Shown here: positions 1-12,489 of the stretch, in pieces
How the letters are laid out: each line of letters starts with the position of its first letter
Position numbering within the stretch: position 1 is the stretch's first letter
Origin: Bubalus kerabau
Taxonomy: Eukaryota > Chordata > Mammalia > Artiodactyla > Bovidae
DNA: 64,000 nt
Assembly: GCF_029407905.1 (NCBI RefSeq)
Contig: NC_073627.1
Location: 154,385,697-154,449,696, forward strand
Direction: 5' to 3'
Notes under the pieces: model-generated
What the model was told of the DNA's origin: nothing
Database searches by the model: none
What the model saw: only the letters and a program-made list of their open reading frames with translations
Translations under genes and position numbers: made by a program

Positions 1-499
1 CAAAAAACTCAGCTTTTACTGTGGGCATATGAGGGTCATGCAGTCTCATTCATCAGTGAACAAAAGTAAGGTTTTTTTTTTTTTTTCCCTAAACCCACAG
101 ATTGCTTTTGAAATGCAGGTATATAAGAAAAAAGTGAACAATAACTTGAGCAGGGAAAAGTGAGTGACAAATAAGAAAAAAAAGTGTGTTTCACCTAATG
201 ACAAATACCAATATCAGTACTGGTGTGGACACAGGGAGAACATCCCATTCTTGGGGTCAGCAGCAAGGTGAGCATCTGAACCTAGGATTCCCACAACGAA
301 GCAAGGACCATGAAAAAGAAAACCTCTTCAACCCCGGAGGACAGTGTCCCTGGCACAAAACACTCAGGAGTCCCACAGATGAATATCAATCAAATACAAG
401 CTCAAAATATCACCCCAAACCAAAGGAAACAGGAGTTATGAGAAAGAGGGCAGGAAGAGAAAGAGAGCAGGAGAGACATAGATTTATACACTAAGGACT

Positions 500-990
500 T
501 TCTGTATTGAAATCATTAGATTTAGAATATAAGCTAATTATGCATGAAATGTTCAAAAAACAAATGAGGGACTCACAAAAACTAGCAAGCAATGAGATGC
601 TCTCAAAAATATACAGGACTATTTGAGAAACAACCAGAAGAAACAGGACTGTTAGAAATTTTTAAAAAGTATAACTGATGGAAAAAAACAGTGGATGAGT
701 TTAAAGTAGATTAGATACAGATGAAGTGAAAATTAATGAACCAAAAGACAATCTAAGGACATTAAATAGTGCAGCACATAGAGAAAAGGCAACAGAAAAT
801 AAGAAAGAATTGAGGATGGAGTAAGGGCTAAAATATGTTTAATAGCAAGCTATGAAGGAAGAAATGATAAGAAAGAAGGATGGTAATATTTGAAAAAAAA
901 ATAGTTGAGTATTTTCCAGAATTGATGAAAGAAAAAGATTCATAGTTGCAGGAAGCACAAGTACAGGACAGCCACAGGTTGAGCTTTAAA
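500..990 (+). mobile_element. Old L1-like fragment
   Basis: A-rich sequence resembling the 5' UTR/ORF1 region of old L1M elements, with phrases such as 'agaattgatgaaagaaa' and 'caggaagcaca'. It is heavily decayed with no reading frame. The assignment rests on textual resemblance only. Confidence 0.45.
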
Positions 991-1289
991 CACATTACCT
1001 TGTTCATCTTGATTAACAAGCCAGATAGCACACTAGTTTTCCCTTTTTATCATTCAGTAAACTGAGGTCAGAGACATTAATTAGGCTGTCAATCACAGAG
1101 CTATTAAATGCTTGTGCTTGTCTGAACTTAAGTTTCTACAAACAGAAGCAGTTTCAAGGTTAACCATGTCTCAATCAATCAAATAAAACAGAAAAATTTC
1201 TTACTGCACATATACTTAAAGATCCTCCAATGAACTTGGAACATCTCAAATTATCACTATTCTTAGTTTTGCTTAGGTAGGCACTGGGC

Positions 1290-1482
1290 ATCTTGAACAG
1301 GCTCAAATGTAGTCCCCAGACCAGCATCTCTTGGGAACTTGTCAGAAATCCAAATTTCTGAGTCATAACCCAAACTTGGTGAGTTAAAAACTGGGTGGGG
1401 GGGTTGTGGTTTGACCCAGCAATCTGTGCTTTAACCAGCCTGCAGGTGACTTGCACACAAACAGAAGGTTGAGAACCACTGC
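1290..1482 (+). mobile_element. MER20-like hAT DNA transposon remnant
   Basis: Contains 'gtccccagaccagca', 'gggaacttgtcagaaat', 'cccagcaatctgtg' and the terminal 'gagaaccactg', the hallmark order of MER20-type nonautonomous hAT-Charlie elements. Confidence 0.75.
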
Positions 1483-2880
1483 TTACATCATCTGCTCTGG
1501 ACTTCGTATCCATCCTGTGGAACCTCATTCTTCATCCTTTCTCCTAACTTACATTTGTTCCTTGCTCATAGGGAATACAAATATATATTCTTACAAGCTT
1601 TCTCACTGTCTCTGAAAAATGTGTCACATTCTGAATACATTTTTTTTTTTCCTGGCTACCTTATACTGAATTGCACTTACGCTGAAAAAGATATCTCATA
1701 GCTCTTTCCAAAGAGAGGAATCCACCTGCCTCCCAGTCCACCTGGTGGGACGGAGGCAGGGGAGGGGGGAGGGCATTGTTCTAAGATTCAGGGGTGGCAG
1801 GTAATATGTTATCTGGTGTCCCCAAGCCAGGTCTATCCTGGACAAGGACCACACGGTTTTGCAGACCTCTGATTCTGGGTGGTCACAACTTTTTCCCTTA
1901 GAAAGGCATTGTCACCAAATCTTCCAGTATCCAGCTGTGTACAGAATGGGGTACACCCTCATCAGACCATCTATACATGCTGCTCATTTCTTTACCTTTA
2001 AGTTCTCCTGGAGGGCTTCCCACAGGGCCCCGAAATGTAAGAGGCATGAATAAATGAATGTGTATGTGTGTGCATAATTTGTGCACCCACGTGTGTAAGG
2101 AAGGTGAGGGTGTGAGGGGCATGGGCTATAATGAAAATCAATACAGTGGGCAGTGGAAGGGAGGAAGGGAGGAAATGATGAGCGGGCGACACTCCTGGAA
2201 AATGGCTAATGAGGATGGGACAACGCAAAGGTAAAAGGGTTTACTTTTCGAACGGTATGAAGAAGGAAGATCTGGGGCACCTGGATTTCAGATGCAGAGC
2301 ACATAGGGGGACTCAGTTGTTCCAGCGGGCTGGGTGGGAAGATGATGGTGGAGGGCCTGAGAAGGGCAAATGGCATCACTACTTGGCACCTGCTCAGAGG
2401 CCTCTGCATTCTCTTCTTCCTCGGCATACAGGGCCCCCGGGGTACCCGAGATGATTGCTGACATATTAAAAAGCTGACATGGGAAAGGAGCAGGCGGAGG
2501 AGTCCCACCCATCACATACAACAACCACAGGCCTGCGCAGGGTGCTGGGGCCCACCCCAAGTGCAGGAACTGTGCCGCTCTATGACCTCAGGACGGGGGA
2601 AGCCCACAGGCCACAAGTCTCGCCCTCCTCACACGCTCCCCAGCACAGGTGCCTCTCAGACCCTTGGACTCCAGCTCCCCGGGGCTTCCTCTTGGCCTCA
2701 GTCTTCACCTTCCTGCCCCTGCCCGCCCAACGCAGCTACCGCATAGGCCACACTCGCTCTTGACTTCTGCAAACTACTATGCCTGGTCCAAGACCTGACT
2801 CTCTGCCATCTCTCTCCCCACAGAAGCCTCATCCCCCTCTCTTTACACTCGGGGAGGGGGCAAGCCCAGAGGTCAGGGTC

Positions 2881-2917
2881 TCCCTCAGGAGGTCCCTCAG
2901 GAGGTCCCTCAGGACCT
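2881..2917. repeat. Short tandem repeat, 12-bp unit
   Basis: The unit tccctcaggagg occurs about three times in a row in GC-rich sequence. It has no coding context. Confidence 0.8.
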
Positions 2918-3241
2918 CACAAGTCTTCCAGACCTGACAGCCCAACTGGTTTGGCCCTGGAGACTTGACCTGGCAGTGCTCAAACCCACAACTCTCCTGG
3001 GATCTCTATTTCAATCCCCTCCACCTCCCAGCCCCGTGGCAATGCTGGCCTGGCATTCACCAGGCATTTCCAAAATGAGACCCGCAGTCAGCACCTGCAA
3101 CCCACCCCACCTTTTCTTCCACCGTTCTTGCCCAGCAGCTCTGGGTACAGTTACCCAGCACTTGTCCCACTGTGACTTTTCCTCCCTCCTGATGGAGGAG
3201 GTCAGGCCTCCTGATGGTCAGGCCTGCCTTTTCACCATCTC

Positions 3242-3259
3242 GTGTGTGTGTGTGTGTGC
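3242..3259. repeat. (TG)n microsatellite
   Basis: A run of about nine TG units directly abuts a Bov-tA SINE. Confidence 0.9.
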
Positions 3260-3478
3260 ATGCTAAGTCACTTCAGTCATGTCCAACACTTTTTGACCCT
3301 GTGGATTATAGCCACCAGGCTCCTCTGCCCATGGGATTCTCCAGGCAAGAATACCAGCGTGGGCTGCCATACCCTCCTCCAGGGAATCTTACCAACCTTG
3401 GGATCAAACTTGCATTTCTTATGTCTCCTGTATTCACAGGTGGGTTCTTTACCACTAGTGCCCCCTGAGAAGCCTCAG
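3260..3478 (-). mobile_element. Bov-tA SINE
   Basis: Reads in antisense through the BovA tail ('gattctccaggcaagaata') to the tRNA-like head ('ttctttaccac...'). It is moderately diverged from the young consensus. Confidence 0.88.
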
Positions 3479-3839
3479 CTAAATCTAATCAGCCAGTTTA
3501 AGAATCATTTGGCAAATCCTACAGTTAGTGCAAAAAAGGATGACCATCTGGCCTGAGACAGTCCTGTTATCCTCTGCTGTACCCCCTTTCCATCTTGTCA
3601 TTGGCCCCTTCTTACTCTCAAAGTGTCCTTGAGTAGACAATCCATTCCCTGGCCCACCCCTTAGGATATGCAGGGACTTCCGGTCTGGCCTGATGACCTC
3701 CCTGCCTGATGAACTCCCTGTTACTCTTGCTTTGCTCCTGGCCAAGTCACACTCAGGTCACAATGTTGACCCCTGAGACTCTGCACTGACGTTTTCTCCT
3801 GCCCAGGACCACTTTCTTTTATTTTTCAAAACACAATAT

Positions 3840-4022
3840 GCTGTTTAAATTAACATTTGGCTGTGTTGGGTCTTAGCTGAGGCAAGCAGACTTCTCTCTA
3901 GCAGTGGTGTGCAGGCAGTTGTCCTGCAGCATATGAGATTTTAGTACCTCAACCAGGGATTAAACCAATAGCCCCTGCATTGGAGGGCAGATTCTTAACC
4001 ACTGGGCCACCAAGGAAGTCCC
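3840..4022 (-). mobile_element. CHR-type tRNA-derived SINE
   Basis: Antisense copy with 'ttggctgtgttgggtctt' near the tail end and 'cttaaccactgggccacc' / 'ggaagtccc' at the head. This pattern belongs to the artiodactyl/cetacean CHR SINEs, an older layer than Bov-tA. Confidence 0.8.
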
Positions 4023-4347
4023 CAATTTCTTTTCTTTTCTTTCTCCACTAATTTTCTTCTCATTGCTCAGAGCACAGCTTAAACGTCCTCTTCCCCAGAA
4101 AGAGTCTTACCACTGAGCCCCTGTTCTGAGCGTTGGGGCTCCAGCTGAGAAGATGCCAGTACCTGCCTTAGGCATTCGTAATAAGTGGACTGATAGACAA
4201 TAAACATGTGAAAAGAAATATAATAAAGATAACACTTGAGAGTCAGTGTCCCTGGTATCATTAAATAGAAAGACTGTGATGATGGGTGGGACACATGACA
4301 CAGTTTGCAGCATGTCTTTCTAAATTTGACATCTTCCCCTAGGCTGT

Positions 4348-4556
4348 AAGGGCCTGCCTGATGGCTCAGCAGTAAAGAATCCACCCGCAATGCAGGAGAT
4401 GCTAGAGACTCAGGTTCAATTCCTGGGTCAGGAAGATCCCCTGGAGGAGAAAATGGCAATCCGCTCCAGTATTCTTGCCTGGAGAATCCCATGAACAGAG
4501 GAGGCAGGGAGACTACAGTCCATGGGGCTGCAAAGAATTGGACATGAGCAACTGCA
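4348..4556 (+). mobile_element. Bov-tA SINE
   Basis: Sense copy: tRNA-like head 'gatggctcagcagtaaagaa', then 'ggaagatcccctggagg', then 'tccagtattcttgcctgg', and a degenerate 3' end. Confidence 0.88.
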
Positions 4557-5944
4557 TGCACTTGGGCTTTAAGCGTGCTGTGGGCAGGGATCAAAGTCTA
4601 TCTCACGGTGCTGTCACAATGCCTGGTATGTATCTGGTGGAATTCATTATTCTGTGGAATGAAAGGCTATTTTTTAAACAGCATACTTCTGTTTAAAGTC
4701 AGACAATAAGAACCATAGTGAAAATGGCATTGGCGACTTACTGGTGTGATGATTCCTTTGATAGATCTAAACTACTACCTTCTCTGTGCAAGGCTAATTC
4801 AGCCATTTGGATAAGCCACCATCTGTGTGTTTTAAAGGTCGCTGAACTCACTCCCGACTCTTTAAGACTTGCAAGGATCTTTAGCCAAAAACAATAAAAT
4901 GTTTACCTGGAGACTAAATACAAAGAAAGTGACAATTCCATTGTTTTATATTTGCAGACCAAGGCATGTGTAGAGCATTTTTGTTCTGAGATAGCTTCCA
5001 TGATGACATGAAGGGGCCAGCACATTACATTTCAACAGACATGATGTGCTCTTGGGGGCAGCCTGTGTGAGAGCTCTGAGCTGCCCTGCATGAACCACGT
5101 GGTGAGATATTTATACACGAGATGGTCAGAGGCCTGTTGACCACAGCCCATCCCCATAGGCTCATCTGGCCCAAGCAAGGTCCAGCAGTGTGACCACATG
5201 GCCTTAGAGTTTTATATAATTTGTAAAAGTTATTTCATCATAGCCAGAGAAGACCACTCTCTCTTCCACTCCAACTTCCTTTCCCAGAGTTGAGAGTAAT
5301 CCTAAAAATGGACATGCATTACTTAGAATGAGTTGGATCCAAGAGGAAGGACCAAGTTTTCTTTTTTCAATATGCAGGAAATATTGTCAAATTATTGTTA
5401 AATGAAGAGGCAAGCAAGCACTATGCAGTCAGAAGACGCAGAAAATAAAAAATGCTATAGACACATGTCAGGCACTTAACTAAAAAAATTATATTACTTT
5501 TTAAAATTTTGTATGTCTGAAGTATTTACCAGTTTTTTAGAAGCTTGAAATTCATTTTGATTTTTCTCTGACTCTAAAATACTGTATTTTGTACCTACTT
5601 TTGTGTTCTTTTTAAAGAAGATCTCCAAATTATACAGGCTTTGAACCCCACCAATTCTGGATCTTTCCTTTTGGGGAGAGGATACAAATTTTTTGTAAAG
5701 TAAGCTTTGTTTCCCTTTCCTAACAAACTCATTTTGTAGTCACACCTGAGCTGTGACTAATCTCTCAAAATCGCAAACCATGCTGTCAAATGAGGCCTCA
5801 GAGAGCCAAGGGGATACATTCTCAACATAGCCTGTCCACTCTGCCTCTGTCCCTGGTGTCATGAAAGAGGCAGAGCTCTGGCCACCATTCACAGGACCTG
5901 GGCTGGGGGTCCCTGTCTGGTGTTCCCACCTGGCCATCTAGACC

Positions 5945-6510
5945 CCAGACATGGACAAGTATCTTAGAACACCACAACCTGGAGAACTTAAACAACTGAC
6001 ATTTCTTTCTCACAGTGCTGGAGTAGAATTCTCAGATCAAGATGATGGTCCTAACTGCATAACACAGGAACTGTGTTACATGTTATGAGGCAGCCTGGGG
6101 GCCGGGGCGGTGTTTGGGGGAGAATGGATACATGTATATGTACGGCTGAGTCCCTTTGCTGTCCACCTGAAACTATCATAACATTTCTAATTGACTATAC
6201 TTCAATACAAAATAAAACGTTTCTTAAAAAGATGCTGATTGAGCCCATGTCTCGTGACAGCCTGTTTCCTGGCTTGTAGACCATCATCATCTGGCTGTAC
6301 ACTTACATACATGACCTTGCCTCAGTGTGAGCAGGCAGAGAAAGTCCTGTCTCCTCCTTTTCGTATGCAATCCCATCATGGGGACCCATCTTTGTGGCTT
6401 TGTCTAAACCTAATCATCTCCCAAAGGCCCCACCTCCAAATCTCTTACACTGGGGGCTTGGGCTTCAACATATGAATCTGTGGGGACACAGCATTCAGCC
6501 CATTATAGCA
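5945..6510 (-). mobile_element. MaLR-type LTR remnant, interrupted
   Basis: Antisense LTR signatures flank an L1 3' end: 'ctttctcacagtgctgga' on one side, and 'ttcaacatatgaatct' plus 'ggggacacagcattca' on the other. The element is old and noncoding. The subfamily cannot be fixed by eye. Confidence 0.6.
6088..6237 (+). mobile_element. L1 3' end, 5'-truncated, inside a MaLR LTR
   Basis: Matches the artiodactyl L1 3' UTR ('gagaatggatacatgtatat', 'ctgagtccctttgctg', 'tacttcaatacaaaataaaa') and ends A-rich. It splits the surrounding LTR remnant. Confidence 0.8.
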
Positions 6511-6827
6511 GGTGATGAAAAGCTACCTCTAGAAATGCTGCAGGTGACTGTGGGGGTGGGGGATTCTGTAGACCACATTGTCTATTCCCTCTGTAGAGAG
6601 CCTTTATGCTTACATCCATTATTATCCAAGGACAGTATAATGTCTATCTTGGCCACGCTTCATAAAGCCACTCCTGAGCAGTCCCAGCAGCGCTGTGTGG
6701 ACAGGAGACAAGGCAGAGAGTGGGCATTCTGAGTGACACGCCCTGGCACCATGCCTTACATGGGGAGAGCAGTGGGGCTTGGGGCCTGGGAGAGGCCCTG
6801 GACATGGATTTTGCTGCTGCTTCCTCT

Positions 6828-7258
6828 CAGGCTATGGTTTTTCCAGTAGTCATGTATGGGTATAAGAGTTGGACCATAAAGAAGGCTAAGTGCCAAAGAA
6901 CTGATGCTTTTGAACTGTGGTTCAAAAGAGAAGACTCTTAAGAGTCCCTTGGACAGCAAGGAGATCAAACCAGTCCATTCTAAAGGAAATCAACCCTGAA
7001 TATTCATTGGAAGGACTGATGATAGAGCTCCAATACTTTAGCCACCTGATGCAAAGAGCCAACCCCCTGGAAAAGATCCTGATTCTGGGAAAGACTGAAG
7101 GCAGGAGAAGGGGGTGACAGAGAATGAGATGGTTGGATGGCATCATTGACTCAATGGACATGAGTTTGAGCAAACTCTGGGAGATAGTGAGGACAGGGAA
7201 GCCTGGAATGCTACAGTCCATGGGGTTGCAGAGAGTTAGACATGACTGAGCAACTGAA
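6828..7258 (+). mobile_element. BovB (RTE) LINE 3' fragment, decayed
   Basis: Corresponds to the C-terminal part of the BovB reverse-transcriptase ORF and its 3' end. The peptide pieces MVFPVVMYGYKSWTIKKA and SILKEINPEYSLEGL lie in different frames, and the copy ends 'gactgagcaactgaacga'. Frameshifts and stops show it is inactive. It is clearly more diverged than the copy at 38824. Confidence 0.92.
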
Positions 7259-7363
7259 CGATAGCAATCTCTCTGTCCAAACACATCAGAGACCCTAAAT
7301 TCCAGCCCTCATCTCCTCCTTGCCTGACAGTCCTGGGCAAGTTCCCTTGTGCCTAAGTCCTTG

Positions 7364-7645
7364 CTGCTGCTGCTGCTGCTGCTGCTAAGTCACTTCAGTT
7401 GTGTCCAACTCTGTGTGACCCCATAGATGGCAGCCCACCAGGCTCCCCTGTCCCTGGGATTCTCCAGGCAAGAACACTGGAGTGCGTTGCCATTTCCTTC
7501 TCCATGCATGAAAGTGAAAAGTGAAAGTGAAGTCGCTCATTGTGTCTGACTCTCAGCGACCCCATGGACCGCAGCCTACCAGGCTCCTCCATCCATGGGA
7601 TTTTCCAGGCAAGCGTACTGGAGTGGGTTGCCATTGCCTTCTCCA
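7364..7645 (-). mobile_element. Bov-A2 SINE with target-site duplication
   Basis: Antisense dimeric BovA: (CTG)n tail end, first monomer, the 'gaaagtgaaaagtgaaagtg' linker, then the second monomer. It is flanked by perfect 12-bp duplications CCTAAGTCCTTG at 7352-7363 and 7646-7657, which fix its borders. Confidence 0.95.
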
Positions 7646-8185
7646 CCTAAGTCCTTGATTGAAAATCAAAGGATTTAGACCATTAGCAGTGAGGTCCCTC
7701 TTGGCTCAGAAGTTCTGCCACCACAAATGTACTTCATACCATAATTCAAGAGGAGGAAAAACTACAATCTGAGTTGGCCAGATTCCCCAGACACAATCAT
7801 CTCAACAGTTAAGAGTCTTTGGACCATACCTTCTGCATTTTAAACTGCATTAGAGAGGATTTATAACCTCATTTAGGTCTCAGACATTTTAAGATATGGT
7901 TTCTGTGGGTGGCAAGAAAACTGTTTTTCTAAGATGGAGGCTGGGGATCGGCTCCATTGAACCACAACGCAGACCAGAGATTCCAGAGTGAATCTAATAT
8001 TTTCACACTCGATTCTCCAAGATATTCCTAAATGGAAACTGTAAACTTTCAACATTAGCCATGGGTGTCCCTTGGCCTTTTATCCTATGTTCATTAATGA
8101 CTCGACATCCACTTATATGTGTTAACCTTCTATGAAGCACTTTAACATTACGTGTGACCTATTCATGTGCTACCCATGTATGTAT

Positions 8186-8385
8186 GAGTTGCTCAGTCAT
8201 GTCTGACTCTTTTTGACCCCATGGACTGTAGCCCACCAGGCTCCTTTGTCCCTGGGATTCTCCAGGTAAGAATACTGGAGTGGATAGCCATTCCTTTCCC
8301 CAGGGGGTCTTCCTGACCCAGGGATTGAACCCGTGTCCCTACATTGCAGGCAGATTCTTTATTGTCTGAGCCACAATGAAGCCCA
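8186..8385 (-). mobile_element. Bov-tA SINE
   Basis: Antisense copy running from 'agttgctcagtcatgtctg' through 'gattctccagg' to the tRNA-like head 'ctgagccacaatgaagccc'. Confidence 0.9.
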
Positions 8386-9039
8386 TCATTAGGAATCACA
8401 GAGGATGGGTTCTGTTTCTGAATCTGAAAGCCTCCTACATTCTCAACATCTTCCATGTGCTGTGGGCGTGTTCCAGGTAAGATCTGCCAGTCTTGGCAAG
8501 TCTTAGACAGGGTGGAACAGGAAACAAGCACCTCTGAGCCGGTATGAAGAGGTTGGTGGGGGTATAAGAAGCACATGGTGGTCATGGGTGGCCAACTGGA
8601 GCCAAACCATGTCCAGAGGGCTGGGAATGGACCTACATAAGAACTGCAAGTAATGATGAGCTGGATCATCAGCCCTCAGTGATAAAATCAAGCAGCAAGA
8701 TGAGATTGGACAAGGAACTGTAAACATCAGGGTAAGAGAAGGTTGGTGCTGAAATTGGCCTCTTCCCCAGGGTCACTGGGGACAAGAGAGGAAGCAAATG
8801 AACTGATGCTCCCAATAATAAGGGCCCGAATGCACAGGAGAGACACAGAGCCCAGCCACGCTGGTGCAGCCACCAGCACCCATGTCACTCCTCCTTCCAA
8901 CATTAATTAAAGGCAGTTCTTGTGCTCAGACATGAGAAGGTGAAGGCTTTTAAATCTCTGCAGAAAACTGGACATCATACTTTGGTTTAAATGTATATAA
9001 ACGCACACAAGTGGGCCTGGTGAGCCTGCTCACTTTCGT

Positions 9040-9540
9040 TCCTCTGCACTGGCTCTTTCTACACCCAGCCAGATGGGTCCCCATGAACTTCAATTGTATC
9101 TGCCCTAACATCTTCCCAAAAGTAGATGTACTGATTTGCCCAAAGAAAAGTCTTCTAATACTGGAGAGCCCACAGTGGCCTGGCCCCTATCCTCCATCCA
9201 TACCCCCCACACTCTGTACCATCCACAGTGGCCTCATGGTGGCCTCACTCTCCGAGCACACTCCTGCCTCTGGGAACCCACACAGGCTTTTCCCTCAATC
9301 AGGATGGCTCCTGGCTGCCCTCAGGTCTCTGCTCAAATGTCTCCTTCATAGCAAGGCCCCTTCTGATTACCCAGCATAAAACAGAATCCCAGACCACCAA
9401 TCACAGCAAGTTCTAGTCCCTTCCTTAAATGCGCCAATGCACTGTGCAGCTCTTGTTCAATTGTTCAGTGTCTACTTTTGCCAGTGAGATGTGGACTTCA
9501 CAAGGCAGAGATCTCCATCTCCAAAGTCCAAGATGGAGTC
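9040..9540 (-). mobile_element. L2-like LINE remnant
   Basis: Shows the degenerate wording of L2 3' regions ('ggtctctgctcaaatgtctcc', then 'aaggccccttctgattaccc'). It is ancient and noncoding; strand and edges are approximate. Confidence 0.45.
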
Positions 9541-9570
9541 AGCATCTAGCACCTCACACAACTCTGAAAG

Positions 9571-9773
9571 TGTAGTCACTCAGGCATGTCTTACTCTTTG
9601 TGACCCTATGGACTGTAACCCACCAGGCTCCTCTGTCCATGGGATTCTCCAGGCAAGAATACTGGAGTGGGTAGCCATTCCCTCCTCCAGTGGATCATCC
9701 TGATCCAGGGATCGAACCCGGGTCTCCTGCATTTCAGGCAGATTCTTTACCATCTGAACCATGAGGGAAGCCC
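9571..9773 (-). mobile_element. Bov-tA SINE
   Basis: A nearly complete antisense copy with intact BovA tail and tRNA-like head ('cgaacccgggtctcctgca'). Confidence 0.9.
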
Positions 9774-10390
9774 AAGAACACACACAGCTGTGGACATTGG
9801 TAAATGCTAGTCCACAGATGGACAAGTTCATTTAAATTATGGGAAAGTGTGGAGGAGACACATTCTTTAGGGAAACCTGAATGAGGCTCGAGAAGACTCA
9901 GTAGGAAGGTCTCCATAGCTGTGGGGCTGTTCCACGGTGGGTGCCCCCTGTGGCACCCCCTTGTCTAGGTCGGAAGAAGGCAGCCTCCTTGAGTGCAGCT
10001 GCTCCCCAGTGAGCCTGAGAGCAGGCTTCTGAACTGGCAAGAAGGCAGGAGGCCTTGCTGTCTGGATAATACAACTTAAGGCTGACTTAACCCACAGGCG
10101 GCCATAGGCCCAGTCCCATGACATGTGTGTTGGAAATTACTCTTAAGAAGGTGGTGAAAGTCCAAACCTCATGGGAAATGAGCCAAGAGGTGCCACACTG
10201 AGGGGAAAATGTCTTCCTGCTCCAGGATCTCTACCAGTGGCTGTTATTGCATCCACTAAGCATCATCCCAGTCACCTTGGGTGCCCACTCGGGCTGCTCT
10301 ATGCTTGCTTTTAGGATCACTTTTTAAAAAAAGTATTGTGTTTAAGATCACCTCACCTCTTAAATAAAAGGGATTATGGTAAAGTCGGGC

Positions 10391-10584
10391 TGGAATCCCT
10401 GGTGGCTCAGATGGTAAAGAATCTGCCTGCAGTGCAGGAGATTGGGGTTTGATTCCTGGATGGGGAAGATTCCCTGGAGAAGGGAATGGCTTCGGAATTC
10501 TTGCCTGGAGAATTTCATGGATGGAGGAGCCTGGTGGGCTGTAGTCCACAGGTTGCAAAGAGTTGGACACAACCGAGCAACTAA
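10391..10584 (+). mobile_element. Bov-tA SINE
   Basis: Sense copy: 'ccctggtggctcagatggta', then 'gaattcttgcctggag', ending 'gagcaactaaat'. Confidence 0.9.
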
Positions 10585-11502
10585 ATTTACTTTGATTCTT
10601 TAAATAGATGGATACTCAGAGAAAACACTTTTATTTATAGGAAAAATTTAAAACACCAGCTGGGTGTGTCTCCACATTCTTGGTTACAGGGCTAACACTG
10701 CTATGTAACTGTCCAAGGCCAGGATGGGGCACCCAGTCGGCATGGCTAGGGTGTGATCACTGAGTAGTGACAAGCACAGGTGAGCATACCTCCATCCCCT
10801 TGGTCACAGCATCTCAGGGGAATGAGATCAACACCTGTCTGAGACAGCTCCTTGCCTTCTCTGGACCACCAGCCCTGCCCTGAGGTGACCTGCATCTCCA
10901 GCAGCTCCAGGATTGAGGTGCACTGAACATTGAGAATAATAGTGAGCAGGGCTTGGGATGTACACCTCATTTCTGAGATTATGAGGCCAGAGTTCATACA
11001 CCTGCTTGTGATCAAGTTCCTGTGCTAACCTTTCATATGAGTGGCTATCAGAAAATTTTCTTTTCTATCTGCCCCATTGGCATGTCTCTCCAAGTAAAAA
11101 GAGAAGCAAAGTCTGAGATCTTGAGGCAAATGTGAGCAAACATATTGCACTGTTTTTTAACATGGGTGGATGCATACTATTACACATCCCATGTTTGTCA
11201 TTAAAAGCAGAATATGTGGCTGAAAAGACTTTCTTAACTGATGTCCCTCAGTGCCCAAGAAGAGGGTTCACTTTGGGGCCAGACTGAGCAAAACAAATGC
11301 TGAATTACATGAGATGGCTTCAATTTGAGCTGTCATATGAAATTTCTTAATTTCATATGACAACCAACATGCGTGTCTCAGTTGATAGCACATGATCCCT
11401 CTCCGAGGTCACCAGGAGTTCAGGGGTGGGAGGGCTGAGTGACTCCTAACTGTCCAAGCAGGCCTGGTGCCAGTGGCTGAAGGGAAAAGACACAATACTT
11501 AC

Positions 11503-11663
11503 AAGAACTTTCCATTCGTCTTTGATCCTATCAGGACAATCTGCTCAGATTCATCCCGAGAGATTTTTCCATGGAACCAGGGCATTTTTTCATGGGCTGT
11601 GGTGGCAATCAGTTTCTCCAGCTGAGGTTTCTGGCTGATGATGGCCTGCTCAAGAGCTTGACC
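11503..11663 (-). CDS. SYK: SYK second coding exon: end of interdomain A and start of C-terminal SH2 domain
   Basis: On the minus strand the 161 nt translate as 53 complete codons starting GQALEQAIISQKPQLEKLIA and ending GKF, plus two bases (TT) of a leucine codon split across the next junction. This continues directly from the NLQ that ends the previous exon. The peptide covers the rest of the interdomain A helices. Then WFHGKIS (Trp at about residue 163, human Trp168) opens the C-SH2 domain. The C-SH2 phosphotyrosine-binding Arg of the FLIR motif would be in the next exon, outside the window. The acceptor is tcctgacag|GGTCAA (AG at 11665-11664) and the donor a consensus GTAAGT at 11502-11497. 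The exon is shorter than the usual gene-finding cut-off and was found by reading the minus strand. One difference from the human protein as I remember it is SRDESE instead of SREESE, a conservative change. Confidence 0.96.
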
Positions 11664-12489
11664 CTGTCAGGAGGAGAGGAGATGGAGCCATAATAAGCGA
11701 AAGTGACAAGAAAGACACATGAAGCAGGTCCAATCTGACCTAAGTCCTGAAAACGGTAAAATGAAATCACATCTGTTTGTTTGTTCATTCAATAAAGAAA
11801 GTTAATAGACCTTGTATGTTAAAGTATCTTCAAGTGTATAACTAACAAAATATATTTTAGAATACAGAGGCTGGCCTTTGTAAAGACACATCGGGCTTTA
11901 GAAACCACCAGGAATAATCCATGAAGTCTAGAGGATGGGCCTCCAGCCCTCTCCCAATCAATCACCTCCTAGAACTGACTGTTTTATATTAGACCCTGAT
12001 CATTTAATGATAATCTGGAAGCCTTAAGATGTGTGCAAGCAAAGAGACATGCTTTTTTTCTGTCTTCCCCTAAAAGGCTTCAGGCTAAGTGTTTACACAT
12101 GCTGCTGCCTATAACTGCAGATGTGGTCACAGAAAAAAGAGAGAAATCTTGACAATGCAGAAATGACAACATGGAAAACAAGAATGAGAAGGAGGCTGAC
12201 AGCTGGGTGAATTAACTTCCTAATCATACTTAGTGGCAGAGAAATAGACACCTATTACAGTAGTAAATGAAGAACACAAGTCGATGATTCAAAGTTATAA
12301 AAAGAACCAGAAGAAGTGAAAATAAAAACATAACCAACCCCTGAGGCGAGGGAAGAGAGGAGGGGAGGTAGAAGGGAAGGTGAACCTGAACATTTTGTCA
12401 TGCTTCATAGATGGGATAAAAAACAAAAGCAGTAACAGCTACATACCAAGAAGGTAACCAGTTCAAAGTTAGCAAAGAGCAAAAGCAAC

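Larger units (their letters stand above)
1..11502 (-). other. SYK: SYK intron downstream of the C-SH2 start exon (partial)
   Basis: The intron starts with GTAAGT at 11502-11497 and continues past the left window edge; no exon encoding the rest of the C-SH2 domain is seen. Stretches where I recognise no gene or clear repeat are 1-500 (T-run at 72-87), 1490-3240 (GC-rich from 2390, with a short 12-bp tandem repeat), 4560-5940, 7660-8180, 8390-9030, 9780-10390 and 10590-11500. Confidence 0.8.

Noticed and set aside
3260..3478. Functional tRNA genes, because the SINE heads resemble tRNA
   Set aside because: This and the other SINE heads are tRNA-derived but followed by BovA tails, and they carry substitutions that break a tRNA fold.
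1..11502. The next SYK exon (rest of the C-SH2, beginning IRARDNNG-like)
   Set aside because: No minus-strand match to that peptide was found, consistent with a long following intron that leaves the window.
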